Assembly (NCBI GenBank): GCA_020073585.1
Contig: JAIQEV010000016.1
Location: 1 to 64,000 of the forward strand
Length of the DNA: 64,000 nucleotides
Reading direction: 5' to 3'
DNA from: Terriglobia bacterium
GTDB lineage: Bacteria; Acidobacteriota; Terriglobia; Acidiferrales; UBA7541
Shown: positions 16,577-25,109 of the stretch, piece by piece
Position numbering within the stretch: the stretch's first letter is position 1
Layout: each line of letters opens with the position of its first letter
Notes under the pieces: generated by a model
Databases searched by the model: none
What the model saw: only the letters and a program-made list of their open reading frames with translations
Told to the model about the DNA's origin: nothing
Made by a program: the position numbers and the translations under genes

Positions 16577-16678
16577 GAGTTTCTGTTCCGGCGATGAGCC
16601 GGACAGGGGCCGCGGCAGCCGTGGTTGCTGCAGCGGAGAACGTGCACCAGATAAGCAGTCGTTGTTCAAGGAGGCCGT

Positions 16679-17371
16679 ATGAAACCAGTCGTAAGGGCCG
16701 CTCTGTTGGCCTTGGCGGTATGCATCGCGTTACCAGCGTATGCCGCAAGGGCCCCCAAATCGGCCGTGTATGGTTCCGCTCACGATTTCAAGACGCAATT
16801 GGGCGGCGCCAGCTACACACTTTGTAACTTCTGTCACATTGCCCATAAGTTTGGCAGCGCCCCGACGGGTCCCGGCTATTTGCTGTGGAACCACACCCTG
16901 TCGAGCGTTGCCAGCTATGGCGTTTACACCAGCGATAGCATGCGTTCCACTCCGACTGACCTTGGCGGCCAGTTGGTGGTGAGCAACCTGTGCTTGAGCT
17001 GCCATGACGGTACGGTTGCCATCAACTCTTGGTACGAGGCGCAATCGGCAGCAGACTACTCGCTGCTTCCTCAGGGCACTCTCTTCATGCCCGACGACAC
17101 CACCGTAAGAGACTTGACCAAGCAGCACCCGGTCAATTTCGCTTACCCCGATCCCACCACGGCAGCAGCCATCGGCATATTGCCAGCCGCCGACCAGTTC
17201 TCGGTTGACGGCAACGGCAATGTTCCGCTCTTCGCCGGCAGAATGCAGTGCGCAACCTGCCACGATCCCCATGCAGGCCCCAGCTCGGGAGCGCACCTGT
17301 TCTTCCGGTCGTTCCCCAGCACACCGGCCCAGACTCTGACTGGGACGTCGTGCGTGTATTGCCACCTGTAG
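16679..17371 (+). CDS. OmcE-like tetrahaem cytochrome c, candidate nanowire subunit
   Basis: A 230-residue exported cytochrome (signal about 1-22, cleaved near AYA-ARA) with four haem motifs: CNFCH (49-53), CLSCH (105-109), CATCH (191-195) and CVYCH (225-229). The last ends one residue before the C-terminus. SCHDGTVA and CHDPHAG are typical of the OmcE/OmcS type. Haem number and size match OmcE of Geobacter, which polymerises into extracellular cytochrome filaments. A histidine close to the mature N-terminus (H35, SAHDFK) could serve a neighbouring subunit's haem, as in those filaments. AAGGAGG precedes the ATG. Electron transfer is secure; polymerisation is inference. Confidence 0.85.
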   Translation: MKPVVRAALLALAVCIALPAYAARAPKSAVYGSAHDFKTQLGGASYTLCNFCHIAHKFGSAPTGPGYLLWNHTLSSVASYGVYTSDSMRSTPTDLGGQLVVSNLCLSCHDGTVAINSWYEAQSAADYSLLPQGTLFMPDDTTVRDLTKQHPVNFAYPDPTTAAAIGILPAADQFSVDGNGNVPLFAGRMQCATCHDPHAGPSSGAHLFFRSFPSTPAQTLTGTSCVYCHL

Positions 17372-17379
17372 GAGCAAGA

Positions 17380-17414
17380 GGGAGGGGGAGCGCTTAACCT
17401 CGCTGCCCCCTCCC
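17380..17414 (+). other. Strong intercistronic hairpin
   Basis: A 13-base arm at 17380-17392 pairs with 17401-17414 (one bulged G) across an 8-base loop. It lies 8 bp after the 4-haem stop and ends 9 bp before the porin ATG, which has no Shine-Dalgarno sequence. No T-run follows, so it is more likely an mRNA-stability or translation-attenuating element than a terminator. It could favour high expression of the upstream cytochrome over the porin. Confidence 0.65.
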
Positions 17415-17423
17415 AAATCTTCC

Positions 17424-19304
17424 ATGAGCAGCGCCAAGCCAATTCGGACGATCCTGCTGAGCGCAACCCTGGCGCTGCTGGGGAGCGCACCGGCGCACGC
17501 CCAATATTCCGGCTACGAGCCTCCGCGCTGGCATGTCACCGGATTTGCCGGGATCAGCATCACCCATACCACGCAGAGCATGGTGGGGCAAAAGACAGAG
17601 ACCGGCCAGCTTTTCCCGGTGGGCGACTTTCGCTTGAATAGCGACGGCTTTCTGTTCGATCCCAGGTTCCTGCACCTCAATGCCGGCGTCGACTTTCAAA
17701 AAGGGGCCAACACCTCCGACCGCGGGGACTTGAGCACCGGAGGTATTAACCTGGCCCTAGGCGGGATTTTTTTGCCCAAGAGCCACGTGCCGCTGCGGGC
17801 GAATTACACCAAGAGCAACCACGGGGTCAGCGGGCTCGGCCTGGACCAGACCGATGACAATTCCCGGCTCGACGTACAGTGGGACGTGCTGTTCCCCAAC
17901 CTGCCCCGCATGACCGCATCGTTCCAGGAATATGGCAGCACGGTGCACGTGCCCACGTCGTTCGCCGACCGCACCTACAATGAGAAGGCCTTCAACCTGG
18001 GCATTTCCGACTTCTGGAAGGACTGGCACTGGGCGGGAAATTTTTCCATTGGCGGGGGCAATTCGGCCGGCGTTTCCCAGATCAGCCAAAATAGTCTATT
18101 TGATAATTCCACCCGCGCTGCGGGCTTCAATCTCAATCGCACGTTCTGGGAGAACAAGGCACGCCTGCAGTTCGATAACCGCGAGGTATGGCGGCATGAC
18201 CGTCTTGGGGGTGACGGCACAAGCGACAACAGTGAGTTCACCAACAACGTGACCTTTAACGTGCAGCTTAGCCCGCGGGTATCGCTGGATGCCGGCTACG
18301 CGTTTACTCAGGTGGACTTCGAGGGCGCGGGGTTCGGCAACGTGTTGGTCCCCGGAGGAGGCCCCATCCAGGTGATTTCCCTTGTTTCCAGCACCTCGCA
18401 CGCGGTCAGCGGGCGGGTGGGTTACCGTCCATTCGAAGGGCTGCGCTTGACGCAGGAAGTCCGAACCATACACTCAACTCCCGCCACTGGAGTGCTCGAG
18501 AGCCGGACCTCCTTCACGGAAACCGCCTCCACCGTCTCCGCGGAGCGCCGCTGGTACCATCTTGACCTGATGGGAACCTACATCGGCCGCTTTCAGCTGG
18601 CGGGCACGACTCTCGATCGTTCGCCAAATTCCTGGTCGAACAGCTTCCTGGGGCGTGCAGGCTGGGGCAACGTGCGCTATCTGCGCCTCACCGGATCCGC
18701 TCAGGATATCCGGCTCAATCTGGTGGAGCAGATCGGCGGGTACACCGCGGAGAAGCGCGTGGGAGTAGAGGCGGAGACTCACATCGTGAAATACTTCCGG
18801 CTGCGGGGCGGTGCGGAACACTCACAGGTGGATTTGCTGAACGTCAGCGGGAACACCCACAGCAAGATCACCACGTATTCCGTCCAGGCCGAGCAGCGCC
18901 TGTTCACAGTTACTTTCACCAACTCTTTGATGGATGGCGCTGGCGCCCTCTTCCCTCTTGGCCTGATCGACCGTCAGTTCCTGGTGATTCCGCTGCCCAT
19001 CAGTCAGCTGCTGGCTACTCCTCTGCTGAACCGCACAACCCATAGCCAGGGTCTGAGCATTATCGGAAGGCCGGGGCGCCGGCTGGACGTCTTATTCGCG
19101 TGGCGCAAGGAAGATACACGACTGGTTGCCTCAGACCAGACCTTCAACTATCTGCAGGCCGCTGCGCGCTACCGCCTCGGCCGGTTTTCGCTGGAGGGGG
19201 GCTACTCCCGCAATATAAACGAGGTGACCGTGATTACGGGCCTGACAGGTAATCGTTTGGCGATGTGGTACCTGCGAATTGGGAGGGATTTCAGGATTTT
19301 CTGA
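17424..19304 (+). CDS. Outer-membrane beta-barrel porin of the cytochrome conduit
   Basis: A 626-residue protein with a clear signal peptide (about 1-26, ending APAHA-QYSG). Its sequence is dominated by alternating amphipathic strands rich in Tyr, Trp, Phe, Asn and Ser (RLQFDNREVW, VSLDAGYAFTQVDF, RYRLGRFSLEGGYSRNI). It ends in phenylalanine (RDFRIF), the usual outer-membrane insertion signal. It is flanked by a 4-haem cytochrome and an NHL propeller, with a 7-haem and a 12-haem cytochrome nearby. This resembles porin-cytochrome conduits (MtrB, OmbB) in which the barrel insulates an electron path across the outer membrane. Specific homology to either family cannot be shown by eye. Confidence 0.82.
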   Translation: MSSAKPIRTILLSATLALLGSAPAHAQYSGYEPPRWHVTGFAGISITHTTQSMVGQKTETGQLFPVGDFRLNSDGFLFDPRFLHLNAGVDFQKGANTSDRGDLSTGGINLALGGIFLPKSHVPLRANYTKSNHGVSGLGLDQTDDNSRLDVQWDVLFPNLPRMTASFQEYGSTVHVPTSFADRTYNEKAFNLGISDFWKDWHWAGNFSIGGGNSAGVSQISQNSLFDNSTRAAGFNLNRTFWENKARLQFDNREVWRHDRLGGDGTSDNSEFTNNVTFNVQLSPRVSLDAGYAFTQVDFEGAGFGNVLVPGGGPIQVISLVSSTSHAVSGRVGYRPFEGLRLTQEVRTIHSTPATGVLESRTSFTETASTVSAERRWYHLDLMGTYIGRFQLAGTTLDRSPNSWSNSFLGRAGWGNVRYLRLTGSAQDIRLNLVEQIGGYTAEKRVGVEAETHIVKYFRLRGGAEHSQVDLLNVSGNTHSKITTYSVQAEQRLFTVTFTNSLMDGAGALFPLGLIDRQFLVIPLPISQLLATPLLNRTTHSQGLSIIGRPGRRLDVLFAWRKEDTRLVASDQTFNYLQAAARYRLGRFSLEGGYSRNINEVTVITGLTGNRLAMWYLRIGRDFRIF

Positions 19305-19331
19305 ATTGGAAAGGATGAAGCGGTAGCGATC

Positions 19332-20384
19332 ATGAGCCGCAAGACAAAAGTCGCGCTGCCCGCAGTAGTGAGCGCTGCCGCGGGCGTGCTCGTGCTGGCC
19401 ATCGCCGTCACCGCTTCTTCTTCCACCGCGCCAACCGCGCCGGTCTCCTTGGGGACTGTGGATTACCTGGGCTCCCTGCGCAGTCCCGCGGACGTAAAGG
19501 GCCGGCCGTCAGGTTTCAAGCGCTTCCTGAAAAAGGTGCTTGGGCTGGAAGACGACCACCGCCGCATGATATTGCCCCATGGAATTGCAGTGGACGCCAG
19601 CGGGCGCGTGCTGGTGGCCGACACGAAGGGCCGGGTCGTGCACCTGTTCGACAGCGCCGGACACCAGTACAAACAGCTTCACCCTCCGGCTTCCGACCCC
19701 TTCCTTTCTCCGATTGCCATCGCCCTCGACAGCCAGGGACGCATCTATGTCACGGATTCCGGCCGCTCCCGCATCTTCGTTTTCCGGCCGGACGGCAAGT
19801 TCCTGAGGACGCTCGGCGGACTGGGAAAGGACGAGAGCATCTTCAAGCGCTGCACGGGACTGGCCATCGACCGGCAACGCGACGTCTTGTACGTGGTGGA
19901 TACCGTGTCCATGCGCGTGGTGGTGCTCGACGCGGACGGCAAAGTGCTGGAGCGCTTCGGCAAGCCAGGAAAGGGCCCGGCGGAGTTCAATTATCCGACG
20001 CACATAACGGTCGCCGCCGATGGGACTCTGTGGATCGTGGATTCCCTCAACTTTCGCGTGCAGCACTTGGATGCCTCCGGCAAGTTTCTCTCCGCCTTCG
20101 GACAATTGGGCGAGCATTCCGGGGAATTCGACAAGCCCAAGGGCATTGTCGTAGACAGCCAGGGCCGCATTCTTGTCGTGGAAGGAAGAAACGACCGCGT
20201 GCAGGCTTACGACCCGGACGGACAGATGATCTTTGCTTTCGGCAATACGGGAAGCGCCCCGGGAGAGTTCTTTCTGCCAACCGGCATCGCCCTGGACAAA
20301 GAAGGCAAGATCTACGTCGCGGATGGCCAGAACGGCCGCGTCGAGATCTTTCGCCCCAGGGCCGGCGGGGAAGGAGGCCGCTGA
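19332..20384 (+). CDS. Second exported NHL-repeat beta-propeller protein
   Basis: A 350-residue protein with an N-terminal hydrophobic segment (about 8-30), which may be a signal or an anchor, and a six-bladed NHL propeller. Blades include ILPHGIAVDASGRVLVADT, LSPIAIALDSQGRIYVTDS, YPTHITVAADGTLWIVDS, DKPKGIVVDSQGRILVVEG and FLPTGIALDKEGKIYVADG. It is a paralogue in fold and position of the 15512 protein. Its stop abuts the GTG start of the 12-haem cytochrome, whose ribosome binding site lies inside this gene, so the two are translationally linked. Confidence 0.88.
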   Translation: MSRKTKVALPAVVSAAAGVLVLAIAVTASSSTAPTAPVSLGTVDYLGSLRSPADVKGRPSGFKRFLKKVLGLEDDHRRMILPHGIAVDASGRVLVADTKGRVVHLFDSAGHQYKQLHPPASDPFLSPIAIALDSQGRIYVTDSGRSRIFVFRPDGKFLRTLGGLGKDESIFKRCTGLAIDRQRDVLYVVDTVSMRVVVLDADGKVLERFGKPGKGPAEFNYPTHITVAADGTLWIVDSLNFRVQHLDASGKFLSAFGQLGEHSGEFDKPKGIVVDSQGRILVVEGRNDRVQAYDPDGQMIFAFGNTGSAPGEFFLPTGIALDKEGKIYVADGQNGRVEIFRPRAGGEGGR

Positions 20385-22253
20385 GTGCGCGGCGCAAGAC
20401 ACCTCGCGCTGTTGTTGCTGGCGGGCATCGCGCCTGTGGCGAACGCGCAAACCAGCAGCAAGCCGGCGATCCTGAACAGCAAGCACGATTTCCGCGCTGG
20501 TTCTTCTGCTCAGGTGCGCTCTGTTTCGACGGATGACGCCTGCGTCTTCTGCCACACGCCTCACAATGCCTCGCCGGGCAGTTATCTTTGGAACCACCGG
20601 CTGTCCACACGGGATTTTCCCGTTTACAGCAGCAGCACGCTGCAATCCACGGTTACCGCCATCCAGCCGCAAGACGTTTCCAAGCTATGCCTCAGTTGCC
20701 ACGATGGGACCATTGCCCTGGGTGACACGGTCAATGACGGCGCCATCGCGTTCGTTCAGGGCAACGGCTACACATTGCCGGCGAGTTCCGCGTCCAATCT
20801 CGCCGGCGATCAAACCTTCGCCAATGATCATCCGTTCGGTTTTGTGCCGCAACTGGGCCCGGAAACCGTGAACCCCGCGGCGTCCGATTCCGTCCGCCTC
20901 GACCGAAGCGGCAAACTGCAATGTACGAGCTGCCACGATCCGCATCGGGAAGACGCCGATCCGACAACGCGCAAATTCCTGGTGAAGTCCAACCAGGCAT
21001 CCAGCCTGTGCCTGACCTGCCACCAGAAAATCGGCTGGGATAGTTCGGTGCACAGCCGGCCGCCCGATCCGGTGGAAGACCTTCGCTACACGCAAAGCCA
21101 GGGAGCGCACACCGGGTACACGGGAGTGAGAAATAACGGGTGCGAGAGCTGCCACCGTCCGCACGCGCCTCAGGTTTCGCAGCGCCTGGTGAAGCAAGCG
21201 GAAGAAAACGTCTGCTTCCAGTGCCACGACGGCACGGTGACCAGCCGCAATATCAAAGCGGAGTTTCTGGGCAAAACTTACAAGCACCCGGTGCTGCTGA
21301 CGCCTTCCACGCATGATGCCGCCGAAGATCCCAATTCCGCGCTGCATCCGCTCCCGGAAACCAGCGTGGGGCTGCCGCGTCATACAGAATGCATGGATTG
21401 CCACAACCCGCACATCGCCAGCAGCGCCACGGGGCAGCCGCCGCTGGTGAGCGGGGCCCTGCTGGGCGTAAAAGGCCAGACAGCGGGCAATTCATTCCTG
21501 CCGCAAGCCGTCAACGAATATGAAATTTGCTTTAAGTGCCACGGCGATAGCGCCAATAAGCCGCAGCCTCTCGATTACGGCACGGCAGGCATCGGCTACG
21601 GACGCAATCCGCAGCGGCAATTCGACGCCGGGAGCCTAAACGCATATAACACGCGCATTGAGTTCACGCTGAGCTCCTCATTTCATCCAGTAACCCGGGC
21701 GCGCAACCTGTCGCTGGCCGAAGTGCCGAGTCTGCGGACGAACGTGACGAATTACAGTGGCGCGCCGATCACCAGCCGGCCGCTTTCCGGGGGCAGCCAG
21801 ATCTACTGCACCGACTGCCACAACAGCGATACGGGGCGGAACCTGGGCATTTCCGGCAACCTCCCCAGCGGGCCCCATGGGTCCGATCTGCCGCACATTC
21901 TGGAGCGCGGCAACACGCTGGAAGCTCCTCCGGCCACGCCGGGGAGCAATGGCTCGGGAGTGACCTACACACTATCCAATTATGCGTTGTGCGATAAGTG
22001 CCACGACGTTCAGAACAGCGTGCTGGCCGACCGCAGTTTCGGAAAGCATAGCCTGCACGTTGTGGAACAACGTGCCGCTTGTTCCACGTGTCATGATCCC
22101 CACGCTTCGTCCGCCGCCATGCTGGTGAATTTTGATCGCAGCGTCGTTGCGCCCAACAGCCAGGGCGTGCTGCAGTTTACCCGCAGCAGTCCCGGACACG
22201 GTTCCTGTTCTCTGCGCTGTCATGGCCAGGACCATACGAATGAGTCCTACTGA
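20385..22253 (+). CDS. Dodecahaem cytochrome c, probably outer-surface
   Basis: A 622-residue exported cytochrome starting at GTG with AAGGAGG eight bases upstream. The signal peptide covers about residues 1-21 (ending VANA-QTSS). It has eleven CxxCH motifs (CVFCH at 53, then CLSCH, CTSCH, CLTCH, CESCH, CFQCH, CMDCH, CFKCH, CTDCH, CDKCH, CSTCH) and one CxxxCH (CSLRCH, C608-H613) near the end, so up to twelve haems. The N-terminal HDF...CVFCHTPHNA...LWNH...KLCLSCHDGT block is strikingly like that of the 4-haem protein, indicating shared ancestry. It probably receives electrons from the porin conduit or filament; that is inference. Confidence 0.87.
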   Translation: MRGARHLALLLLAGIAPVANAQTSSKPAILNSKHDFRAGSSAQVRSVSTDDACVFCHTPHNASPGSYLWNHRLSTRDFPVYSSSTLQSTVTAIQPQDVSKLCLSCHDGTIALGDTVNDGAIAFVQGNGYTLPASSASNLAGDQTFANDHPFGFVPQLGPETVNPAASDSVRLDRSGKLQCTSCHDPHREDADPTTRKFLVKSNQASSLCLTCHQKIGWDSSVHSRPPDPVEDLRYTQSQGAHTGYTGVRNNGCESCHRPHAPQVSQRLVKQAEENVCFQCHDGTVTSRNIKAEFLGKTYKHPVLLTPSTHDAAEDPNSALHPLPETSVGLPRHTECMDCHNPHIASSATGQPPLVSGALLGVKGQTAGNSFLPQAVNEYEICFKCHGDSANKPQPLDYGTAGIGYGRNPQRQFDAGSLNAYNTRIEFTLSSSFHPVTRARNLSLAEVPSLRTNVTNYSGAPITSRPLSGGSQIYCTDCHNSDTGRNLGISGNLPSGPHGSDLPHILERGNTLEAPPATPGSNGSGVTYTLSNYALCDKCHDVQNSVLADRSFGKHSLHVVEQRAACSTCHDPHASSAAMLVNFDRSVVAPNSQGVLQFTRSSPGHGSCSLRCHGQDHTNESY

Positions 22254-22283
22254 AGAGACGGGCGGGAACGAAGAAAGGAAACC

Positions 22284-23036
22284 ATGAAGAAAGTCATCTT
22301 AATAGCCACTGGAGTGATCGCGCTTACAGCCGTAGCCTTTGCGCTCATCCGCGCTTCCGCAACACGCCCTTCAATCATGGGCGGCGTTGCCGTCACAGAG
22401 CCTAGTTACACGCAGAAGCTGCTGGCCGGCGTGAAGGCGAACTTCACAACCGGCAAAGCCGAAATTCAGCGTTCCTTCGAGGCCAAGAAAAATGCGCAGA
22501 GCTACCGCATGAAGACCGTGTTGCGGCTGCATCCGGGCCATCCTCTCGAGACCGTAATCGAGGTTTCCTGTCCGGACCGTGAGCGCTTCACCACGACCAT
22601 TGGCGACCGCGCCTTCCATGCTGTGCGCATCGCCAACAAGGCGTACGTCGAGCAGCAGGACGGCACCTGGACGGTGCAGGACACCCCGCCGAGCGGATGG
22701 TCGCCTTGCGGAGAGAACCCGGGCGAGCCCGCCCCCTGGGCGGTGATGAATGAAGGCCGGGAGCTGGTCACCGTTCTGGCGAAAATGTCGGAAAATGCCG
22801 AGATCGCCCGCGGAGCCTTCGTCGGAACCAGCAGCGGCAATTGCCAGCAGTGGGTGGTGAATCTCAAGGTGCCCGGAAGCGCCGGGCAGGGGCATGGCAA
22901 TAATGGCTTGCGCTACACCGTGTGCATCGATCCGAATCAGCATCTGCCCGTGACCGTGAGCATGGGCAGCGGCGGCATGGTCGCCAGTTACTCCGATTGG
23001 AACCATCCCATTCCGATCGAAGCCCCGCCCATGTGA
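22284..23036 (+). CDS. Exported protein of unknown function, LolA/LppX-like in appearance
   Basis: A 250-residue protein with an N-terminal membrane or signal segment (about 4-24). It then has a beta-rich region (YRMKTVLRLHPGHPLETVIEV, AVRIANKAYVEQQDGTWTVQD) that looks like the half-barrel fold of LolA and mycobacterial LppX lipid carriers. Four cysteines could form two disulfides. No haem motif. GAAAGGAAACC precedes the ATG. It is the last gene of the cytochrome locus, 30 bp after the 12-haem gene, and faces the convergent spoIID gene. The fold assignment is tentative. Confidence 0.6.
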   Translation: MKKVILIATGVIALTAVAFALIRASATRPSIMGGVAVTEPSYTQKLLAGVKANFTTGKAEIQRSFEAKKNAQSYRMKTVLRLHPGHPLETVIEVSCPDRERFTTTIGDRAFHAVRIANKAYVEQQDGTWTVQDTPPSGWSPCGENPGEPAPWAVMNEGRELVTVLAKMSENAEIARGAFVGTSSGNCQQWVVNLKVPGSAGQGHGNNGLRYTVCIDPNQHLPVTVSMGSGGMVASYSDWNHPIPIEAPPM

Positions 23037-23143
23037 GCCTCCAGTATTCTCGATGGCTCTTTTGACGGCGAAAGACTAAGGGCAACGCAGGAAGGGCAAT
23101 TCGCGCGCGCCGCGAGCCGTTGCAACTGGCAACAGTCCGCGGG

Positions 23144-24226
23144 CTACTGCTCCGTCGCGTTACCCGCGCGAACGATGGCGGCATTAGGATAGTAATGCTC
23201 GAGAATCTGGCGAAAGCCGGCGCCCGCTTCCGCCATGGCCTGCGCACCGCGCTGGCAGAGGCCGATGCCGTGGCCCTGCCCGGTCCCTTCCAGGAGCACC
23301 CGCCCGCCGTCCGTCCGCGCCGTGAAGTCATTGCTGGGCACGGCGTTCCAGCCGAGCCGCCGGTCCACCGCCAGGCGGCCGGCTTCGCCCTTGCCGAGCA
23401 GGTGCGCGGCATCCTCTGCTGAAACCCGGCGGCTCCAGCGCGCGGGATTCTTCCGGCAGAATTCGCACTCGACGGCAAAATAGGGATAGTCGCGGATGGG
23501 CATGCCGAGTTCCGCGGGAGTGCGCGTGCGGCCCGCGCAACTGCGCGTGAACATGGCGGCAAAGGGCGCTTCTCTCCACGCGAGCAGCAGACCGCGCGTG
23601 GCCCGCGTCGCGATCGCCGCGGGGCTCTCCGGAGGAGGCGGCTCGCGCAGAAACTGGCAGTGCGTAAGGTCGCAGAAATCGAAATTGCGGTGGCGTCCGC
23701 GGCCCGCAATGAAATACGAACGCGCCGCTACCGCCTGCGCCTTCAGCGCTTCGAGCGAAGTCCCCGGCGCGGTCTCGGCCTGCACCACGGAAGCCACCGC
23801 TGTTTCCAACTCCATGGTGACCACGGGTTCGAGAACGCCGCCGGCGGCCCTCACGACGAGCGTGCCGCGATACGCACGACGGATCTTGTCCCTGCCCGCC
23901 GGTCCGGGCACCGCCAGGATGAAGCCGGCTGCGTCATGGCTGCGGCTGGCGGCGTGAATCTCCGCGGTGCGCACAACCTCTCCGCCAATTTCCAGGAGCA
24001 GTGCATCGCCGGAAATGCGAATCTCCGCGGCGTTGGCGCGCGCCTGCGGCTCCAGCACGAAGGTTTTTTCTCCGGCGCGGACGGCCACGGCTTCGCCCGG
24101 GGCGGTGCGCAGCGTGATTTTGCGAGGGTGGAAGAGCCCGAGCACACCGATGCGGACATCCTGGGCGCCGGCGGACGGATTCGCCAGCAGCAGGAAGAAG
24201 AGAAGCGCCGAAGCCCGGTGCGGCAT
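23144..24226 (-). CDS. SpoIID/LytB-domain protein
   Basis: A 360-residue exported protein (signal about 1-21, ending SAGA-QDVR) of the SpoIID/LytB family, peptidoglycan lytic transglycosylases that act on denuded glycan. Key regions are SVVQAETAP (catalytic glutamate), EALKAQAVAARSYFIAGRG and the C-terminal GTGQGHGIGLCQRGAQAMAEAG. It has extra cysteines around FDFCDLTHC and ECEFC. I choose the start at 24226, seven bases after the PBP stop; a longer frame runs through the PBP gene but lacks family similarity. It is last in the six-gene minus-strand operon. Confidence 0.88.
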   Translation of the reverse strand: MPHRASALLFFLLLANPSAGAQDVRIGVLGLFHPRKITLRTAPGEAVAVRAGEKTFVLEPQARANAAEIRISGDALLLEIGGEVVRTAEIHAASRSHDAAGFILAVPGPAGRDKIRRAYRGTLVVRAAGGVLEPVVTMELETAVASVVQAETAPGTSLEALKAQAVAARSYFIAGRGRHRNFDFCDLTHCQFLREPPPPESPAAIATRATRGLLLAWREAPFAAMFTRSCAGRTRTPAELGMPIRDYPYFAVECEFCRKNPARWSRRVSAEDAAHLLGKGEAGRLAVDRRLGWNAVPSNDFTARTDGGRVLLEGTGQGHGIGLCQRGAQAMAEAGAGFRQILEHYYPNAAIVRAGNATEQ

Positions 24227-24233
24227 GCGGGGC

Positions 24234-25109
24234 TTACTCCTCAAGGCGGTGCACCATACGCCCGGCGGTGACCGCGGCGGTGGCGCCCGGAACGCCATGC
24301 ACGCACACCAGGAGCAGCAGTTCGGGCTGCGCGGCGGGCACGAGCACGATGACAAAGCCGTCGCCCGACGCGGGATGCGCGTGGGTGCAGGGCGCGGTGC
24401 CGGTCTTGACCAGCGCGTCACTGTGCAGCAAGGCGCGGCCGACTCCCGCGCCAGTGCCCTGCCGCGCCGACAGCCCCATACCGGCAAGCAGTTCGCGCAC
24501 GCCGGGCTGCTCACGCCGGCGAACCAGCTCCAGATACGCGCGGGCCATGTGCAGTGGCGCGATCCGCCAGCCCTCGCCCAGACCCATGAGCGGCGCTCCG
24601 CTGATCTCCGCGTCCGGCTCTTCCAGGCCAAAACGCCGAGCGACGGGCTGCATCGCCCCGGCGCCGAGGGCCGCGGCCAACACGCGGAAATAGGAGTTGC
24701 ACGAATGCGCGATCGCGGAAACGATGTCCAGCTTTCCGTGCCCGCGGATCTGCCAGCAGCCGCTGGCTTCCCCCCGGCACAGATGCACCGGGTACTGAAA
24801 AGCGTGGGACTCGGCGTAGGCCAGCGCGGTGAACGGCTTGACCAGCGAGCCGAACGGGATGGGCTTCTCGGGCTCTTCCCAGCGCGAGGAGAGCAGGACG
24901 CCGGAGCGCGCATCGAGCAACAGAAATGAGATCTCGCTGGAGGTGAACTCGCGCTCGAGCACCTGGACCGCGGATTGCGCGAAGAGCGACTTCGTCTGCG
25001 CCGCGGGCTCGCGGGGGAGAACGGACTGCGTTTGCGCGGGAGCGCAGACCTGCGGCACCAGCAAGAAAACGCCAGCGAGAAAAGCCGCAAGCCTTCTCAG
25101 CGCGCCCAT
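24234..25109 (-). CDS. Penicillin-binding-protein-like transpeptidase domain protein
   Basis: A 291-residue exported protein (signal about 1-24) carrying the three active-site motifs of penicillin-interacting serine enzymes: SLVK (88-91), SCN (136-138) and KTG (235-237). It is much shorter than class B PBPs and lacks their pedestal domain, so it could be a minimal transpeptidase, a carboxypeptidase-type enzyme or a beta-lactam sensor. The start overlaps the preceding gene by 13 bp and the stop is seven bases before spoIID. The pairing of a transpeptidase and a SpoIID lytic enzyme suggests local peptidoglycan remodelling. Confidence 0.83.
   Translation of the reverse strand: MGALRRLAAFLAGVFLLVPQVCAPAQTQSVLPREPAAQTKSLFAQSAVQVLEREFTSSEISFLLLDARSGVLLSSRWEEPEKPIPFGSLVKPFTALAYAESHAFQYPVHLCRGEASGCWQIRGHGKLDIVSAIAHSCNSYFRVLAAALGAGAMQPVARRFGLEEPDAEISGAPLMGLGEGWRIAPLHMARAYLELVRRREQPGVRELLAGMGLSARQGTGAGVGRALLHSDALVKTGTAPCTHAHPASGDGFVIVLVPAAQPELLLLVCVHGVPGATAAVTAGRMVHRLEE

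Noticed and set aside
17380-17414. Hairpin as a transcription terminator splitting the cytochrome locus
   Set aside because: It is followed by AAATCTTCC, not a T-run, and the porin starts nine bases later on the same strand.
23037-23143. Terminator between the convergent cytochrome and spoIID operons
   Set aside because: No stem with a T-tract is visible; Rho-dependent ending is possible.
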